Shown here one piece after another: positions 17,993-26,846 of a stretch of DNA of 64,000 bases. Below the pieces are notes generated by a model. The model was given only the letters and a program-made list of their open reading frames with translations, was not told the origin of the DNA and searched no databases. Within the stretch, counting starts at the first letter, position 1. Each line of letters begins with the position of its first letter. Source of the DNA: Gammaproteobacteria bacterium. GTDB lineage: Bacteria; Pseudomonadota; Gammaproteobacteria; JADZEE01. The stretch lies in NCBI GenBank assembly GCA_020850735.1, contig JADZEE010000044.1, positions 62,001-126,000 on the forward strand, read 5' to 3'. The position numbers and the translations under genes are program-made.

Positions 17993-18484
17993 TCAGTCTT
18001 CGTGCCGGCGCTGCACGCCTTCCTTGATCCGGGCCAGCAGGCCCATGAACTGATCGCTTTCCTCCAGCGACAGCTCGGCGAAGATCTCCTCGAGCAGGCG
18101 CTCGTATTCCGTCTCCATGCGCTTGTACTCGCTGCTGCCGCGGGCGGTCAGCCGGACGATGAACGAGCGCCGGTCGGTGGGCGTGGGCTCGCGGACGATG
18201 AATCCGTCTTCGGACAGGCGTTCGGCGATGCCGGTGATGTTGCCCTTGGTGACCATCAGCCAGCGCGACAGCTCGCCCATGGTGATGCCGTCGGCCACGC
18301 GGTCGAGCGCGGCCATGAGCTCGAAGCGCGGCAAGGTGCTGTCGAACTTCTCGCGCAGCATGGTCCTGATCTCCTGCTCCACCATCTGCGCGCAGTACAC
18401 CAGGCGCAACCAGGCGCGCACGCCCTCCTTGTCGCGCGGGATCTGGTCGAGCTTCTGTTCGACGATCTGCAGTGGTGTCGACAT
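17993..18484 (-). CDS. MarR family transcriptional regulator
   Basis: A 163-residue winged-helix protein. The DNA-binding region includes MGELSRWLMVTKGNITGIAE, the recognition-helix segment, and the wing VREPTPTDRRSFIVRLT contains the conserved D-R-R. I chose ATG 18484 with GGGGGA upstream; a longer open frame to 18589 has no family support. MarR dimers bind short palindromes and are released by small ligands. A palindrome stands about 100 bp upstream between marR and the divergent aapJ, and copies occur before manD and the TonB receptor, so local autoregulation and control of those units is likely (inference). Confidence 0.92.
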   Translation of the reverse strand: MSTPLQIVEQKLDQIPRDKEGVRAWLRLVYCAQMVEQEIRTMLREKFDSTLPRFELMAALDRVADGITMGELSRWLMVTKGNITGIAERLSEDGFIVREPTPTDRRSFIVRLTARGSSEYKRMETEYERLLEEIFAELSLEESDQFMGLLARIKEGVQRRHED

Positions 18485-18583
18485 CGTCTTGTCCCCCGTA
18501 GCGGCGCGGCGTGGTCCGGACAGCCAGCCTAGCAGAGCCGGCGGCCCCGGGGCAGCGCCCGGCGGGCGCTTGCGCGCGAGATA

Positions 18584-18597
18584 GTTCAAGCCTAAAC
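18584..18597. promoter_or_regulatory. Operator-like palindrome in the marR/aapJ divergent gap
   Basis: GTTCAAGCCTAAAC, one base off the consensus, flanked by TAA on the right exactly as in the reverse complement of the manD site. It ends 10 bp before the aapJ start codon and would overlap any close promoter of aapJ. Confidence 0.65.
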
Positions 18598-18606
18598 TAA
18601 TTTCGC

Positions 18607-19659
18607 GTGGCCGTCATGGATTGCATCGTTGTCCCGTCGCTGCGAACGCGCGCGCGCGCCGCGTTTGCCGGCGCCGGCGTGCTCGTCCTCGCCGCGCTGA
18701 CCGCGGCGGGTGCCGCCGCGGACACCCTCGCGGACGTGCGCCAGCGCGGCTTTCTGCGCTGCGGCCTGATCGAAGCGAGCCCCGGATTCAGCAGCATCGA
18801 CGACCGCGGCGAGCGCATCGGCCTGGACGTCGATCACTGCAAGACCGTTGCCGCCGCGATCTTCGGCGCGATCAAGGTCGAGTACGTGCCGATCACGCCG
18901 CACACCGCCTTCACGCTGCTGCAATCGGGCGGCATCGATATCTTCCCCGGTGGCGCCACCTGGACGTTCACGCGCGACACCACCCTCGGCCTCGACTATA
19001 CCGGCGTCTATCTGTACACGGGGCAGGGTTTCGTGGTGCGCGCCGACGCCGGCGTACGGCGCGTGGCCGATCTCGACGGCGCCACGATCTGCGTCGCCCA
19101 GGGCACGACCCTGGAACAGAATCTCGCCGACTACTTCGACCAGCACGGCCTGCACTACACGCCGGTCACCTTCGCCGACATCGACATGGGCCTGCAGGCC
19201 TATCGCGCCGGCCGTTGCGATGCGTTCACGAACGAAACCGTTTCGACCGCCGGACGTATCCACAACTGGCCGGACCGGGACCAGCACCTCATCCTGGCCG
19301 AAGTGATCTCCAAGGAACCCATGGGCGCGCTGGTACGCCAGGGCGATCCGCGCTGGCGCGATATCGCCCTGTGGTCATTCAACGCCCGCGTCGCCGCCGA
19401 GGAGCTCGGCATCAATCAGGCGAACGTCGACGAAGTACGCGCCACGACCCAGAACGCCGAGGCCCGCCGGCTGCTCGGCGTGCAGGGCAATCTCGGTGCG
19501 GCGCTGGGCCTGGACCGCGACTGGGCCTACCAGGTCATCAAGCTGGTCGGCAGCTCCGCCGACCTGTGGAACCGCAATTTCGCTCCGCTCGGTCTCGAAC
19601 GCGGCATCAACGAGACCTGGAACCACGGCGGCCTGCTGACCGCCCTGCCCTACCGCTGA
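18607..19659 (+). CDS. aapJ: General amino-acid ABC transporter, periplasmic binding protein
   Basis: A 350-residue protein from GTG 18607 (an ATG lies three codons on). A hydrophobic signal segment (AAFAGAGVLVLAALTAAGAAA) ends near residue 38. The mature part fits the AapJ/BztA family: VRQRGFLRCGL, GLDVDHCKTVAAAIFG, EVISKEPMGALVRQGD and the end RGINETWNHGGLLTALPYR. It captures polar L-amino acids in the periplasm for AapQ/AapM. The next gene overlaps by one base (TGATG), indicating an operon. The operator-like palindrome immediately upstream points to MarR control. Confidence 0.92.
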   Translation: MAVMDCIVVPSLRTRARAAFAGAGVLVLAALTAAGAAADTLADVRQRGFLRCGLIEASPGFSSIDDRGERIGLDVDHCKTVAAAIFGAIKVEYVPITPHTAFTLLQSGGIDIFPGGATWTFTRDTTLGLDYTGVYLYTGQGFVVRADAGVRRVADLDGATICVAQGTTLEQNLADYFDQHGLHYTPVTFADIDMGLQAYRAGRCDAFTNETVSTAGRIHNWPDRDQHLILAEVISKEPMGALVRQGDPRWRDIALWSFNARVAAEELGINQANVDEVRATTQNAEARRLLGVQGNLGAALGLDRDWAYQVIKLVGSSADLWNRNFAPLGLERGINETWNHGGLLTALPYR

Positions 19660-20795
19660 TGCGCACCCGGCAATTGCTCGCGCAGGCACTGGTGGTAGCC
19701 GGAGTCGCCGTCGCCGTGCTGTGGCTGGTGACCACCACCCGGGCCAACCTGGAGCGGCTCGGCGTAGCGTCCGGCATCGACTTCCTGTGGCAGCGGGCGG
19801 GCTTCGAGATCGCCCAGAAGCTGGTCCCCTTCGACGCCAACGCATCGTTCGCCCGCGCGTTCCTGGTGGCATTCCTGAACACGCTGCTGCTCGCGGCCAG
19901 CAGCATCGCCGGTGCGAGCCTGATCGGCCTCGCGGTCGGCGTGTGCCGGCTGTCGCGCAACTGGCTGGTGGCGCGTCTCGCCGCCGCCTACGTCGAGCTG
20001 TTCCGCAACCTGCCGGCGCTGCTGCAGATCTTCTTTTGGTATTTCGTCGTGTTGCGGGCGCTGCCGCCGGCGCGCGCCGGCCTGGCGCTCGGACCGGGCG
20101 TGATTCTGAACAACCGTGGCCTGTTCCTGCCGCTCGCCGGCGTCGACGCCGGCGGCGGCTGGCTGCTGGCCGCCGTGATGGCCGCGATCGCCGCGGTGGT
20201 GGCCCTGCGGCGGCGGGCGCGCCGCCTGCAGGACGAACAGGGCCGCAGCACGCCGGTCCTGCTGCCGGCGCTCGCGCTGCTGATCGGCCTGCCGACCGCG
20301 GCCATCGCCGCCGGTCTGGTGGATCTGCACTGGGATCTGCCGCGCGCCGAACGCTTCGGCTACGCCGGCGGTATCGTCCTGCTGCCGGAGTTCCTCGCCC
20401 TCACGGTCGGCCTGTCCATCTATCACGCGACCTATATCGCCGAGATCGTGCGTTCGGCGTTCCAATCCGTCCCGCGCGGTCAGATCGAGGCCGCCGACGC
20501 GCTCGGACTGCCACGCCTGCTGACCTTGCGCCTGGTACTGTTCCCGCAGGCGCTGCGCGTGGCGCTGCCGCCGCTCGGCAACGTCTACCTGAACCTGTTC
20601 AAGGGAACCTCGCTCGCCGCCGCCATCGCCTACCCGGAAGTGGTGTCGGTGTTCGTGGGCACCGTCAACAACCTGGTCGGTCAGCCGGTGGTGATCATGG
20701 CGATGACCCTGCTCGTGTATTCGACCGTGTCGCTCGGCATCGCGCTGGCGCTGCATCGCTACGAGCGCCGATCCGCCGCCGGCCTGCGGAGCTGA
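19659..20795 (+). CDS. aapQ: General amino-acid ABC transporter permease AapQ
   Basis: A 378-residue inner-membrane permease. An N-terminal extension with large loop (GIDFLWQRAGFEI) before the HisM-type domain is characteristic of AapQ/BztB. The coupling helix region SVPRGQIEAADALGL, which contacts the ATPase, and FPQALRVALPPLGN are present. It starts inside the aapJ stop codon and is followed 7 bp later by aapM; the two permeases form the heterodimeric channel. Confidence 0.92.
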   Translation: MRTRQLLAQALVVAGVAVAVLWLVTTTRANLERLGVASGIDFLWQRAGFEIAQKLVPFDANASFARAFLVAFLNTLLLAASSIAGASLIGLAVGVCRLSRNWLVARLAAAYVELFRNLPALLQIFFWYFVVLRALPPARAGLALGPGVILNNRGLFLPLAGVDAGGGWLLAAVMAAIAAVVALRRRARRLQDEQGRSTPVLLPALALLIGLPTAAIAAGLVDLHWDLPRAERFGYAGGIVLLPEFLALTVGLSIYHATYIAEIVRSAFQSVPRGQIEAADALGLPRLLTLRLVLFPQALRVALPPLGNVYLNLFKGTSLAAAIAYPEVVSVFVGTVNNLVGQPVVIMAMTLLVYSTVSLGIALALHRYERRSAAGLRS

Positions 20796-20802
20796 GGACG
20801 AA

Positions 20803-21909
20803 ATGGCCTCGAGCACCGCAGCCACCGCCTCCGGATCGCGACCGCGCGCCTGGTCGTGGCTGCGCCGGCACCTGTTCGCGACGCCGCTGGATGGCGCGCT
20901 CACGCTGGCGGCGCTCGCCCTGATCGGCGCGATCGGCGCCCCGGCACTGCGCTGGCTCGTGCTCGACGCGTACTGGCTGGGCGCGACGCCCGACGCCTGT
21001 CCCGATCGCAGCGCCGCGTGCTGGCCATTCATCTGGGCGCGCTTCGACCAGTTCATGTACGGACTGTACCCGGCCACCGAACGCTGGCGGGTGAACCTCG
21101 GTATCGGCCTGGGCCTGGTGCTCGCCGTGCCCTTGTTCCTGCATGGATCCCGTGACCGCTTCGTGGCGGCCTTGCTGTTTTTCGCCGGCTGCGTGCTGAT
21201 CGGCTGGCTGCTGCTGCTCGGCGGGCATTTCGGTCTGCCGGTCGTGGCGACCGGCCAGTGGGGCGGATTCTTCCTCACCATCGTCACCGCGGTGTTCGTG
21301 TTCTCGACCTCGCTGCCGCTGGGCATCCTGCTCGCGCTCGGCCGGCAGTCCTCGCTGCCGCTGCTGCGTTTCCTGTGCACGGGCTGGATCGAGCTGTGGC
21401 GCAGCGTGCCGGCGCTGGTGGTGCTGTTCGTCGCCATCATCATGTTCCCGCTGTTCATGCCGGCGGGCCTGGAAATCGACAAGCTGCTGCGCGCACTGAT
21501 CGCGCTGACGATCCTGATGTCGAGCTACCTCGCCGAAGCCGTCCGCGGGGCCCTGCTGAGCCTGCCCAGGGGTCAGTACGAAGCGGGCGCTGCGCTCGGG
21601 CTCGGCTACTGGCAGCGCACGATGCTGGTCGTGCTGCCCCAGGCCCTGCCGGTCGCGCTGCCGCAGATCACCAGCAATTTCATCAGCCTGTTCAAGGAAA
21701 CCACCGTGCTGCTGGTCATCGGCCTGTTCGACCTGCTCGGCATGGTGCAGACTGCGGCGTCGGATCCGGCCTGGATGGGCCGCGGCGTGAGCGCCACCGG
21801 CTACTGCTTTGCCGCGCTGTTCTTCTGGGCCTTCTGTTTCGGCCTGTCCCGCTATGGCCACCGGGTGGAAAAGCGGATGAGCGCGCACCGCGCCGACACC
21901 CGCTTCTGA
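20803..21909 (+). CDS. aapM: General amino-acid ABC transporter permease AapM
   Basis: A 368-residue permease of the AapM/BztC type: an N-terminal region with extra membrane segments (about 1-130), then the HisM-like domain with FLCTGWIELWRSVPALVVLF, coupling motif SLPRGQYEAGAALGLGYWQ and QITSNFISLFKETTVLLVIG. With AapQ it forms the channel for polar amino acids; the ATPase is probably the gene at 16301. It is followed 15 bp later by an aminotransferase gene, so uptake and first-step metabolism may be co-expressed. Confidence 0.92.
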   Translation: MASSTAATASGSRPRAWSWLRRHLFATPLDGALTLAALALIGAIGAPALRWLVLDAYWLGATPDACPDRSAACWPFIWARFDQFMYGLYPATERWRVNLGIGLGLVLAVPLFLHGSRDRFVAALLFFAGCVLIGWLLLLGGHFGLPVVATGQWGGFFLTIVTAVFVFSTSLPLGILLALGRQSSLPLLRFLCTGWIELWRSVPALVVLFVAIIMFPLFMPAGLEIDKLLRALIALTILMSSYLAEAVRGALLSLPRGQYEAGAALGLGYWQRTMLVVLPQALPVALPQITSNFISLFKETTVLLVIGLFDLLGMVQTAASDPAWMGRGVSATGYCFAALFFWAFCFGLSRYGHRVEKRMSAHRADTRF

Positions 21910-21924
21910 GAGGTGCAATCGACG

Positions 21925-23064
21925 ATGACGCGACCCGAGCCGCGACCCGGCATCATGGATCTCACGCCCTACAGTCAGGGCAAGGGATCGCTGCCGCGCT
22001 TCGCCGAGCCCATCAAGCTGTCGAGCAACGAGTCCGCGCACGGGCCGAGCCCGGCGGCGCTCGCGGCCTACCACGCCGCGGCCGGCCGGCTGCACCGCTA
22101 CCCGGAAGGCAGTCACGCGCTGCTGCGCGCGGCGATCGGCGAAACCCACGGCCTGGATCCGCGCCGCATCGTGTGCGGCAACGGCTCGGACGAGATCATC
22201 AGCCTGCTCACGCGAGCCTATACCGGGCCGGGTGCGGAAGTGCTGCTGTCGCACAATCATTTCAACATGTGCTTCATCCACGCCACGACCCAGGGTGCGC
22301 GCGTCGTGCTCGCGCCCGAACGCGATCACGTCGTCGACGTCGATGCCCTGCTCGCGCGGGTGAGCCCCGCCACACGCCTGGTGGCGCTGGCCAATCCCAA
22401 CAACCCGACCGGCACCTACGTTCCCGCCGTCGCGATCCGGCGCCTGCACGCGGCACTGCCGCCGCACGTATTGCTGCTGCTCGACGGTGCCTACGCCGAG
22501 TACGTGATCCACGACGACTACGATCCGGGCGCGGCGCTCGTCGAACAGGCGGACAACGTCGTCATGACACGCACGTTCTCCAAGATCTACGGCCTGGCCG
22601 GGCTGCGCCTCGGCTGGGCCTACTGCCCGGCGCACATCGTCGACGTGCTCAACCGCATCCGCACGCCGTTCAACGTCAACACAGCCGCCCTGGCCGCCGC
22701 CACCGCCGCCGTTCGCGATCGCGACTACGTGAGCGGGATCAGGGCTGCCAACGCGCGCTGGCTGCAGCGCATCGGCGCCGAGCTGGACGCGCTCGGCCTG
22801 CACGTCGTGCCGAGCGCCACCAACTTCTACCTGATCGACTTCGATCGCTCGGCGCCGGCCACGGCCCGGGCGGCCGCGGCCTTCCTCGAAGCACGCGGGA
22901 TCATCCCACGACCGATCGGCGCCGGTGGCGGCGCCAATGTCCTGCGCATCACGGTCGGCCGCGACCACGAGAACAAAGCGGTGCTCGCGGCGCTGCGCGA
23001 CTACGTGAACGAAGTCGATGGCAGCGCGCCACCGACGCGGACGGCGGCGGGCGAGCGTGGCTGA
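21925..23064 (+). CDS. HisC-like pyridoxal-phosphate aminotransferase
   Basis: A 379-residue fold-type I aminotransferase. The PLP Lys is Lys220 in TRTFSKIYGLAGLRLGW; ANPNNPTG and LLDGAYAEY match the histidinol-phosphate aminotransferase family. No other his genes are near, and it follows an amino-acid importer, so a catabolic role on an imported amino acid (for example an aromatic one) is more likely than histidine synthesis (inference). I chose ATG 21925, with AGAGGTG upstream, over GTG 21913. The next gene, an aldehyde dehydrogenase, is 65 bp downstream. Confidence 0.85.
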   Translation: MTRPEPRPGIMDLTPYSQGKGSLPRFAEPIKLSSNESAHGPSPAALAAYHAAAGRLHRYPEGSHALLRAAIGETHGLDPRRIVCGNGSDEIISLLTRAYTGPGAEVLLSHNHFNMCFIHATTQGARVVLAPERDHVVDVDALLARVSPATRLVALANPNNPTGTYVPAVAIRRLHAALPPHVLLLLDGAYAEYVIHDDYDPGAALVEQADNVVMTRTFSKIYGLAGLRLGWAYCPAHIVDVLNRIRTPFNVNTAALAAATAAVRDRDYVSGIRAANARWLQRIGAELDALGLHVVPSATNFYLIDFDRSAPATARAAAAFLEARGIIPRPIGAGGGANVLRITVGRDHENKAVLAALRDYVNEVDGSAPPTRTAAGERG

Positions 23065-23129
23065 CGGGCGGCGAACCGGCAAGCGCCGGCTCTGCCCATG
23101 CGGTTGCGATCAATGACGAGGATCCGACC

Positions 23130-24608
23130 ATGATGTCCGAGCGTATGACGGCCTATTTGCGCAAAGCCAGGCCCCTGCTGATCGACGGCCAGTGGCGCGA
23201 TGCCGCGGACGGCGCGCTCACGCCCGTGCACGACCCGTCCACGGGCCGGGTGATCGCTCATGTCGCCGCCGGCAGCGACGCCGACGTCGACGAAGCCGCG
23301 CAGGCCGCACGGACGGCCTTCGACGATCAGCGCTGGCGCGCCATGACGCCCGCGGCGCGCGCGCGCGTGCTGTGGCGGATCGGCGATCTGATCGAACACC
23401 ACGGCGAGGAGCTGGCCGCGCTGGAATCGCTGGACACCGGCAAACCGATCGCGCAGGCACGCGACGGCGAAGTACCCTTCGCCGCCGAGTGCTTCCGCTA
23501 TCACGCCGGCTGGTGCACCAAGATCGAGGGCGCCACGCGGCAGATCTCGACACAGCCGGGCAGGCAGTTCCACGCCTACACGCGGCGCGAGCCGATCGGC
23601 GTGGTCGGCCTCATCGTGCCGTGGAACGGCCCGCTGGTACAGGCCTCGTGGAAGCTGGCGCCGGCGCTCGCGGCGGGCTGCTGCTGCATCATCAAGCCGG
23701 ACGAAAAGACACCGCTGAGCACCTTGCGCCTAGGCGAACTGATGCTCGAAGCCGGCGTGCCGGCCGGCGTGGTGAACATCGTCACCGGCGACGGCGTCCG
23801 GGTCGGTGCGGCGCTGGTGCGCCATCCGCTGGTGGCCAAGGTCTCGTTCACGGGCTCCACCATCACCGGCCAGGCCATCGTGCGCGCCGCCGCCGAAGAT
23901 CTGACGAAGCTCACGCTCGAGCTCGGCGGCAAGTCACCGGTCATCGTCTTCGCCGACGCCGATCTCGATGCCGCCGTGACCGGCGCCGCGCAGGCGATAT
24001 TCGCCAACGCCGGCCAGGTCTGTGTGGCCGGCTCGCGTCTGTACGTGGAAGACGGCGTCTACGACGAGGTGCTCGCCGGCATCGCCGACGTCGCGCGCTC
24101 GATCCGTGTCGGGCCCGGTCAGGCAGCGGACACGCAGATGGGGCCGCTGATCTCCGGTGACCACCTGGATCGGGTCTGCGCCCTGATCGCGACCGGGCAG
24201 GCCGAGGGGGCAACGACCGTCGCGGGCGGCGAACGGCTCGACCTCGGCGGTGGCTACTTCCTGGCGCCGACCGTGCTCGGCGAGGCGCATCACGGCATGC
24301 GCGTGGTGCGCGAGGAGATCTTCGGCCCGGTGCTGACGGCGATGCGTTTCGCGCCGGAGGAGGAGATCAGCGTGCGCGCCAACGACTCGCGCTACGGCCT
24401 GGCCGCGAGCATCTGGACCCGCGACCTGAGCCGCGCCCACCAGCTCGCCGCGCGCATGGAAGCGGGCCTCGTCTGGATCAACTGCCATGGTATTCCGGAT
24501 ATGGCAGTCCCTTTCGGGGGCTTCAAGGAATCGGGCTGGGGGCGCGAGAACGGCCTGGAGGGGCTGCTCGAATACACCGAGCTGAAATCCGTGATGGTGA
24601 TGCTCTGA
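23130..24608 (+). CDS. Aldehyde dehydrogenase family protein
   Basis: A 492-residue NAD(P)-dependent aldehyde dehydrogenase. Asn166 (VPWNGP), Glu264 (LTLELGGKSP) and the nucleophile Cys298 (NAGQVCVAGS) are in place, as is EIFGPV. The sequence looks like the betaine-aldehyde or phenylacetaldehyde group. It oxidises an aldehyde to an acid in the cytoplasm. Following a transporter and an aminotransferase, it could finish conversion of an imported amino acid to a carboxylic acid through keto acid and aldehyde; the decarboxylase would have to be encoded elsewhere (inference). Confidence 0.92.
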   Translation: MMSERMTAYLRKARPLLIDGQWRDAADGALTPVHDPSTGRVIAHVAAGSDADVDEAAQAARTAFDDQRWRAMTPAARARVLWRIGDLIEHHGEELAALESLDTGKPIAQARDGEVPFAAECFRYHAGWCTKIEGATRQISTQPGRQFHAYTRREPIGVVGLIVPWNGPLVQASWKLAPALAAGCCCIIKPDEKTPLSTLRLGELMLEAGVPAGVVNIVTGDGVRVGAALVRHPLVAKVSFTGSTITGQAIVRAAAEDLTKLTLELGGKSPVIVFADADLDAAVTGAAQAIFANAGQVCVAGSRLYVEDGVYDEVLAGIADVARSIRVGPGQAADTQMGPLISGDHLDRVCALIATGQAEGATTVAGGERLDLGGGYFLAPTVLGEAHHGMRVVREEIFGPVLTAMRFAPEEEISVRANDSRYGLAASIWTRDLSRAHQLAARMEAGLVWINCHGIPDMAVPFGGFKESGWGRENGLEGLLEYTELKSVMVML

Positions 24609-24809
24609 GAGCTTGCGAAACGATCACCGCGCCTGTTGCGACGGTCCCTGGACGCCCCTGGCGGCATTGCAGGGATCCCCAAAATCATGTCCGCAGACCC
24701 GCTGCGCGCGCGATTTCGTGCACCCCCGCGCATTGCCGGGAACGCCCGGGAACCGTCTCGCTGCGGCGGGCGAACGTTTCACGAGCTCTGAAGCGGCCGG
24801 CGCGCCGGC

Positions 24810-26078
24810 TCAGCCGACGTCCAGCACTTTCATCGGAATGAGACCCGCGACGGCACCGGAGGATTCCCCGGCGCGCTTGCCGGGCACCGGCAGCAGGCGG
24901 CCGGTCAGCGGTTTGTCCAGACGCACGGCGAGGGTCGCGACATCGAGCAGGATCCGTTCGAGCGCCTCGCGGCCGGTATTCCCGGGCAGGGCGACCGCGT
25001 CGATCCCGGTACCGCACACCGAGGAGCAGGCGAGCAGCGTCACCAGACCGTAGTGATCGTAGGCCCGGCGCGCGAGCGTCTCGTCCTCGAGCGGCGGCAG
25101 GAACAGGCCTTGGTACCCGCTGCGGCGCACGGGCACGCTCTGCACGATGCGCGTCAGGACGCGACACGCCGCGAGCGAACCCGGCGCGCCGAAGGGCGCA
25201 CCGGTGAGTGCCTCGACCGCGGCCCCCATGCTGTGTTCCTGCCAGGTCGCCGGCGTGGTATCGATACCGGCGTAGCGCCAACCCGTGTCGCGCTCGATCT
25301 CCAGCGCGACCGCTTCGACGGCGGCGAGCGCCTGGGTATAAGCCTGCAGCAGCCGCGGCTCAACGGCGTGCATGTCACCGGCCTCACGACACACCCGCAG
25401 GAACAGACCCGCGCTCTGCGTGCCGAGCGTGAACGTCGGCTCATCCGTGCCGTGATAGCCGGCCGGGAAGAACGGCACGCCCGGCGCGACGTTGGCGATC
25501 GCGGCGAAGGAAAAATTGCGCTCCGGCAGCGACTGCGCATGGCGGGCGATGACGTCGGCCGCAGCCGTTACCGCGCCGCTGGCGATGCCGCTCGTCGCGC
25601 TGCCGATCGAGATGGTCGCAGCGATCCCGAGGCTGTTGGCGAGCAGCACGCGTTCGCGCGCCTGCGCATCCCCGGCCACGCTGTCCGGCGCCGGGCCGAT
25701 GGCGAGGCGGCAGGCATCGCCGAGCGCCCCCAGCATCGCGCGCAGCACGGCCTCGACCCGTTCCCGAGGCAGGCCATCGAGGTATTCGCCGTGCGGCTGG
25801 GTGACCACACGCAGGGTCTGCACGAGGTAACCCGCCGCGGCCATGACCGCGCCGGCACGCTCGAGAAAAGCGCGCGCCCGCGCGAGCGCAACCGCCGGCT
25901 GGCCGGCGGCGACGCGCACGCCGGCGGTGATGGTCCGGATGGCGAGCTCGGCGGAGCCGGACAGCGTCTGCGCGGGCCCTGTCGAGGCCGCCGCGAGCGT
26001 GCGCGCCGAGGCCGCGGCCGCCACCGCGCCTGCGACCTGACCGAGCACACGGCGGCGGGACACCGGTGCGCCGCTCAT
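24810..26078 (-). CDS. DUF711 family protein with Tat-type signal
   Basis: A 422-residue protein from ATG 26078 (MSGAPVSRRRVLGQVAGAVA). Twin arginines followed by a hydrophobic Ala-rich stretch ending near ARTLAAA resemble a Tat signal. The rest resembles DUF711/UPF0210: HGTDEPTFTLG, VFFPAGYH and the C-terminal SSVCGTGIDAVALPGNT. The biochemical function of the family is not known to me. Family members usually lack an export signal, so the leader is the odd feature. The gene stands alone between a convergent aldehyde dehydrogenase and a divergent acetyltransferase. Confidence 0.8.
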   Translation of the reverse strand: MSGAPVSRRRVLGQVAGAVAAAASARTLAAASTGPAQTLSGSAELAIRTITAGVRVAAGQPAVALARARAFLERAGAVMAAAGYLVQTLRVVTQPHGEYLDGLPRERVEAVLRAMLGALGDACRLAIGPAPDSVAGDAQARERVLLANSLGIAATISIGSATSGIASGAVTAAADVIARHAQSLPERNFSFAAIANVAPGVPFFPAGYHGTDEPTFTLGTQSAGLFLRVCREAGDMHAVEPRLLQAYTQALAAVEAVALEIERDTGWRYAGIDTTPATWQEHSMGAAVEALTGAPFGAPGSLAACRVLTRIVQSVPVRRSGYQGLFLPPLEDETLARRAYDHYGLVTLLACSSVCGTGIDAVALPGNTGREALERILLDVATLAVRLDKPLTGRLLPVPGKRAGESSGAVAGLIPMKVLDVG

Positions 26079-26194
26079 GCCCGCCCCGCGCAATGGTTCG
26101 CGCGGGCGCGGGTTCGGTGCGCGGTCGCGGCGATGGCGGGATCCGCGGCGACGAGGTAGCCTGACCGGCGGATCCCCGAACCCGGACGACCATC

Positions 26195-26698
26195 ATGGCT
26201 GACGATCCGCCGCGCGCGTGGACGATCCGCGTCGCCGAAACCCGCGACGTCCCCACCCTGGCCGGCTGGCGTTACGACTTCCGTGCCGCCGAGACGCGGG
26301 CACAGGAGCCGCGCGCCGCTTTCATCGATCGCTGCGTGCAGTGGATGCACGCGCGCCTCGCCGAACCCGATCGCTGGCATGCCTGGATCGCGCAGGACGA
26401 CACCGGGCCCGCCGGCCAGATTTGGACCCAGATCTTCGACAAGGTACCCAATCCGGTCGATGAAGCGGAAGCACACGCCTACATCACCAATCTGTACGTG
26501 CGTCCGTCCGTGCGTGGCACCGGTATCGGCGCTGCCCTGCTGCATACCGCGATCGACTGGTGCCGTACCCGCGGTGTGCATTCGGTGCTGTTGTGGGCAC
26601 CGGCGGATCGGCATGCGCTGTACCTGCGCCACGGTTTCGTGTCGCCCGCTGAAATTCTCGAGCTGGCCGACGGCGCGCCGCCCGGTGCTCGCGCCTGA
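26195..26698 (+). CDS. GNAT family N-acetyltransferase
   Basis: A 167-residue single-domain GNAT. The acetyl-CoA pyrophosphate loop region is VRPSVRGTGIGAALLHTAID (about residues 103-122), followed by SVLLWAPADRHALYLRHGF, the usual beta-5/helix end. It transfers an acetyl group to an amine; the target cannot be predicted. It is divergent from the DUF711 gene and appears to be a single-gene unit. Confidence 0.85.
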   Translation: MADDPPRAWTIRVAETRDVPTLAGWRYDFRAAETRAQEPRAAFIDRCVQWMHARLAEPDRWHAWIAQDDTGPAGQIWTQIFDKVPNPVDEAEAHAYITNLYVRPSVRGTGIGAALLHTAIDWCRTRGVHSVLLWAPADRHALYLRHGFVSPAEILELADGAPPGARA

Positions 26699-26830
26699 AC
26701 ACCCACCCGCAGGGCGAGGGGCCCGCCACCACCCGGCACGTTGCGTCCCGAACGCGTGCATGCGCGGAGTGTAGCCCTAAACCGGACGAGCCGCCGCACC
26801 CGCACGGGACAGCGGTGGGTCACGCACCTT

Positions 26831-26839
26831 TGCTATGAT
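26831..26839 (+). promoter_or_regulatory. Extended -10 promoter element for the GMC dehydrogenase genes
   Basis: TGCTATGAT fits an extended -10 (TGn plus TATGAT at 26834-26839). The ATG at 26847 lies 7 bp beyond it, so the transcript would be almost leaderless. No good -35 is visible. Confidence 0.4.
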
Positions 26840-26846
26840 TCCGGCC

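Noticed and set aside
20695-23082. Minus-strand open frame of 795 codons opposite aapM and the aminotransferase
   Set aside because: No recognisable domain; it spans several real genes on the other strand.
21258-23129. In-frame upstream extension of the aldehyde dehydrogenase, giving an apparent 1116-residue protein
   Set aside because: The extension is an out-of-frame reading of aapM and the aminotransferase; the real start is the ATG at 23130.
26769-26782. GTGTAGCCCTAAAC as a fourth MarR operator before the GMC genes
   Set aside because: It matches only 11 of 14 positions and its left half is broken, so it is not counted with the three close matches.
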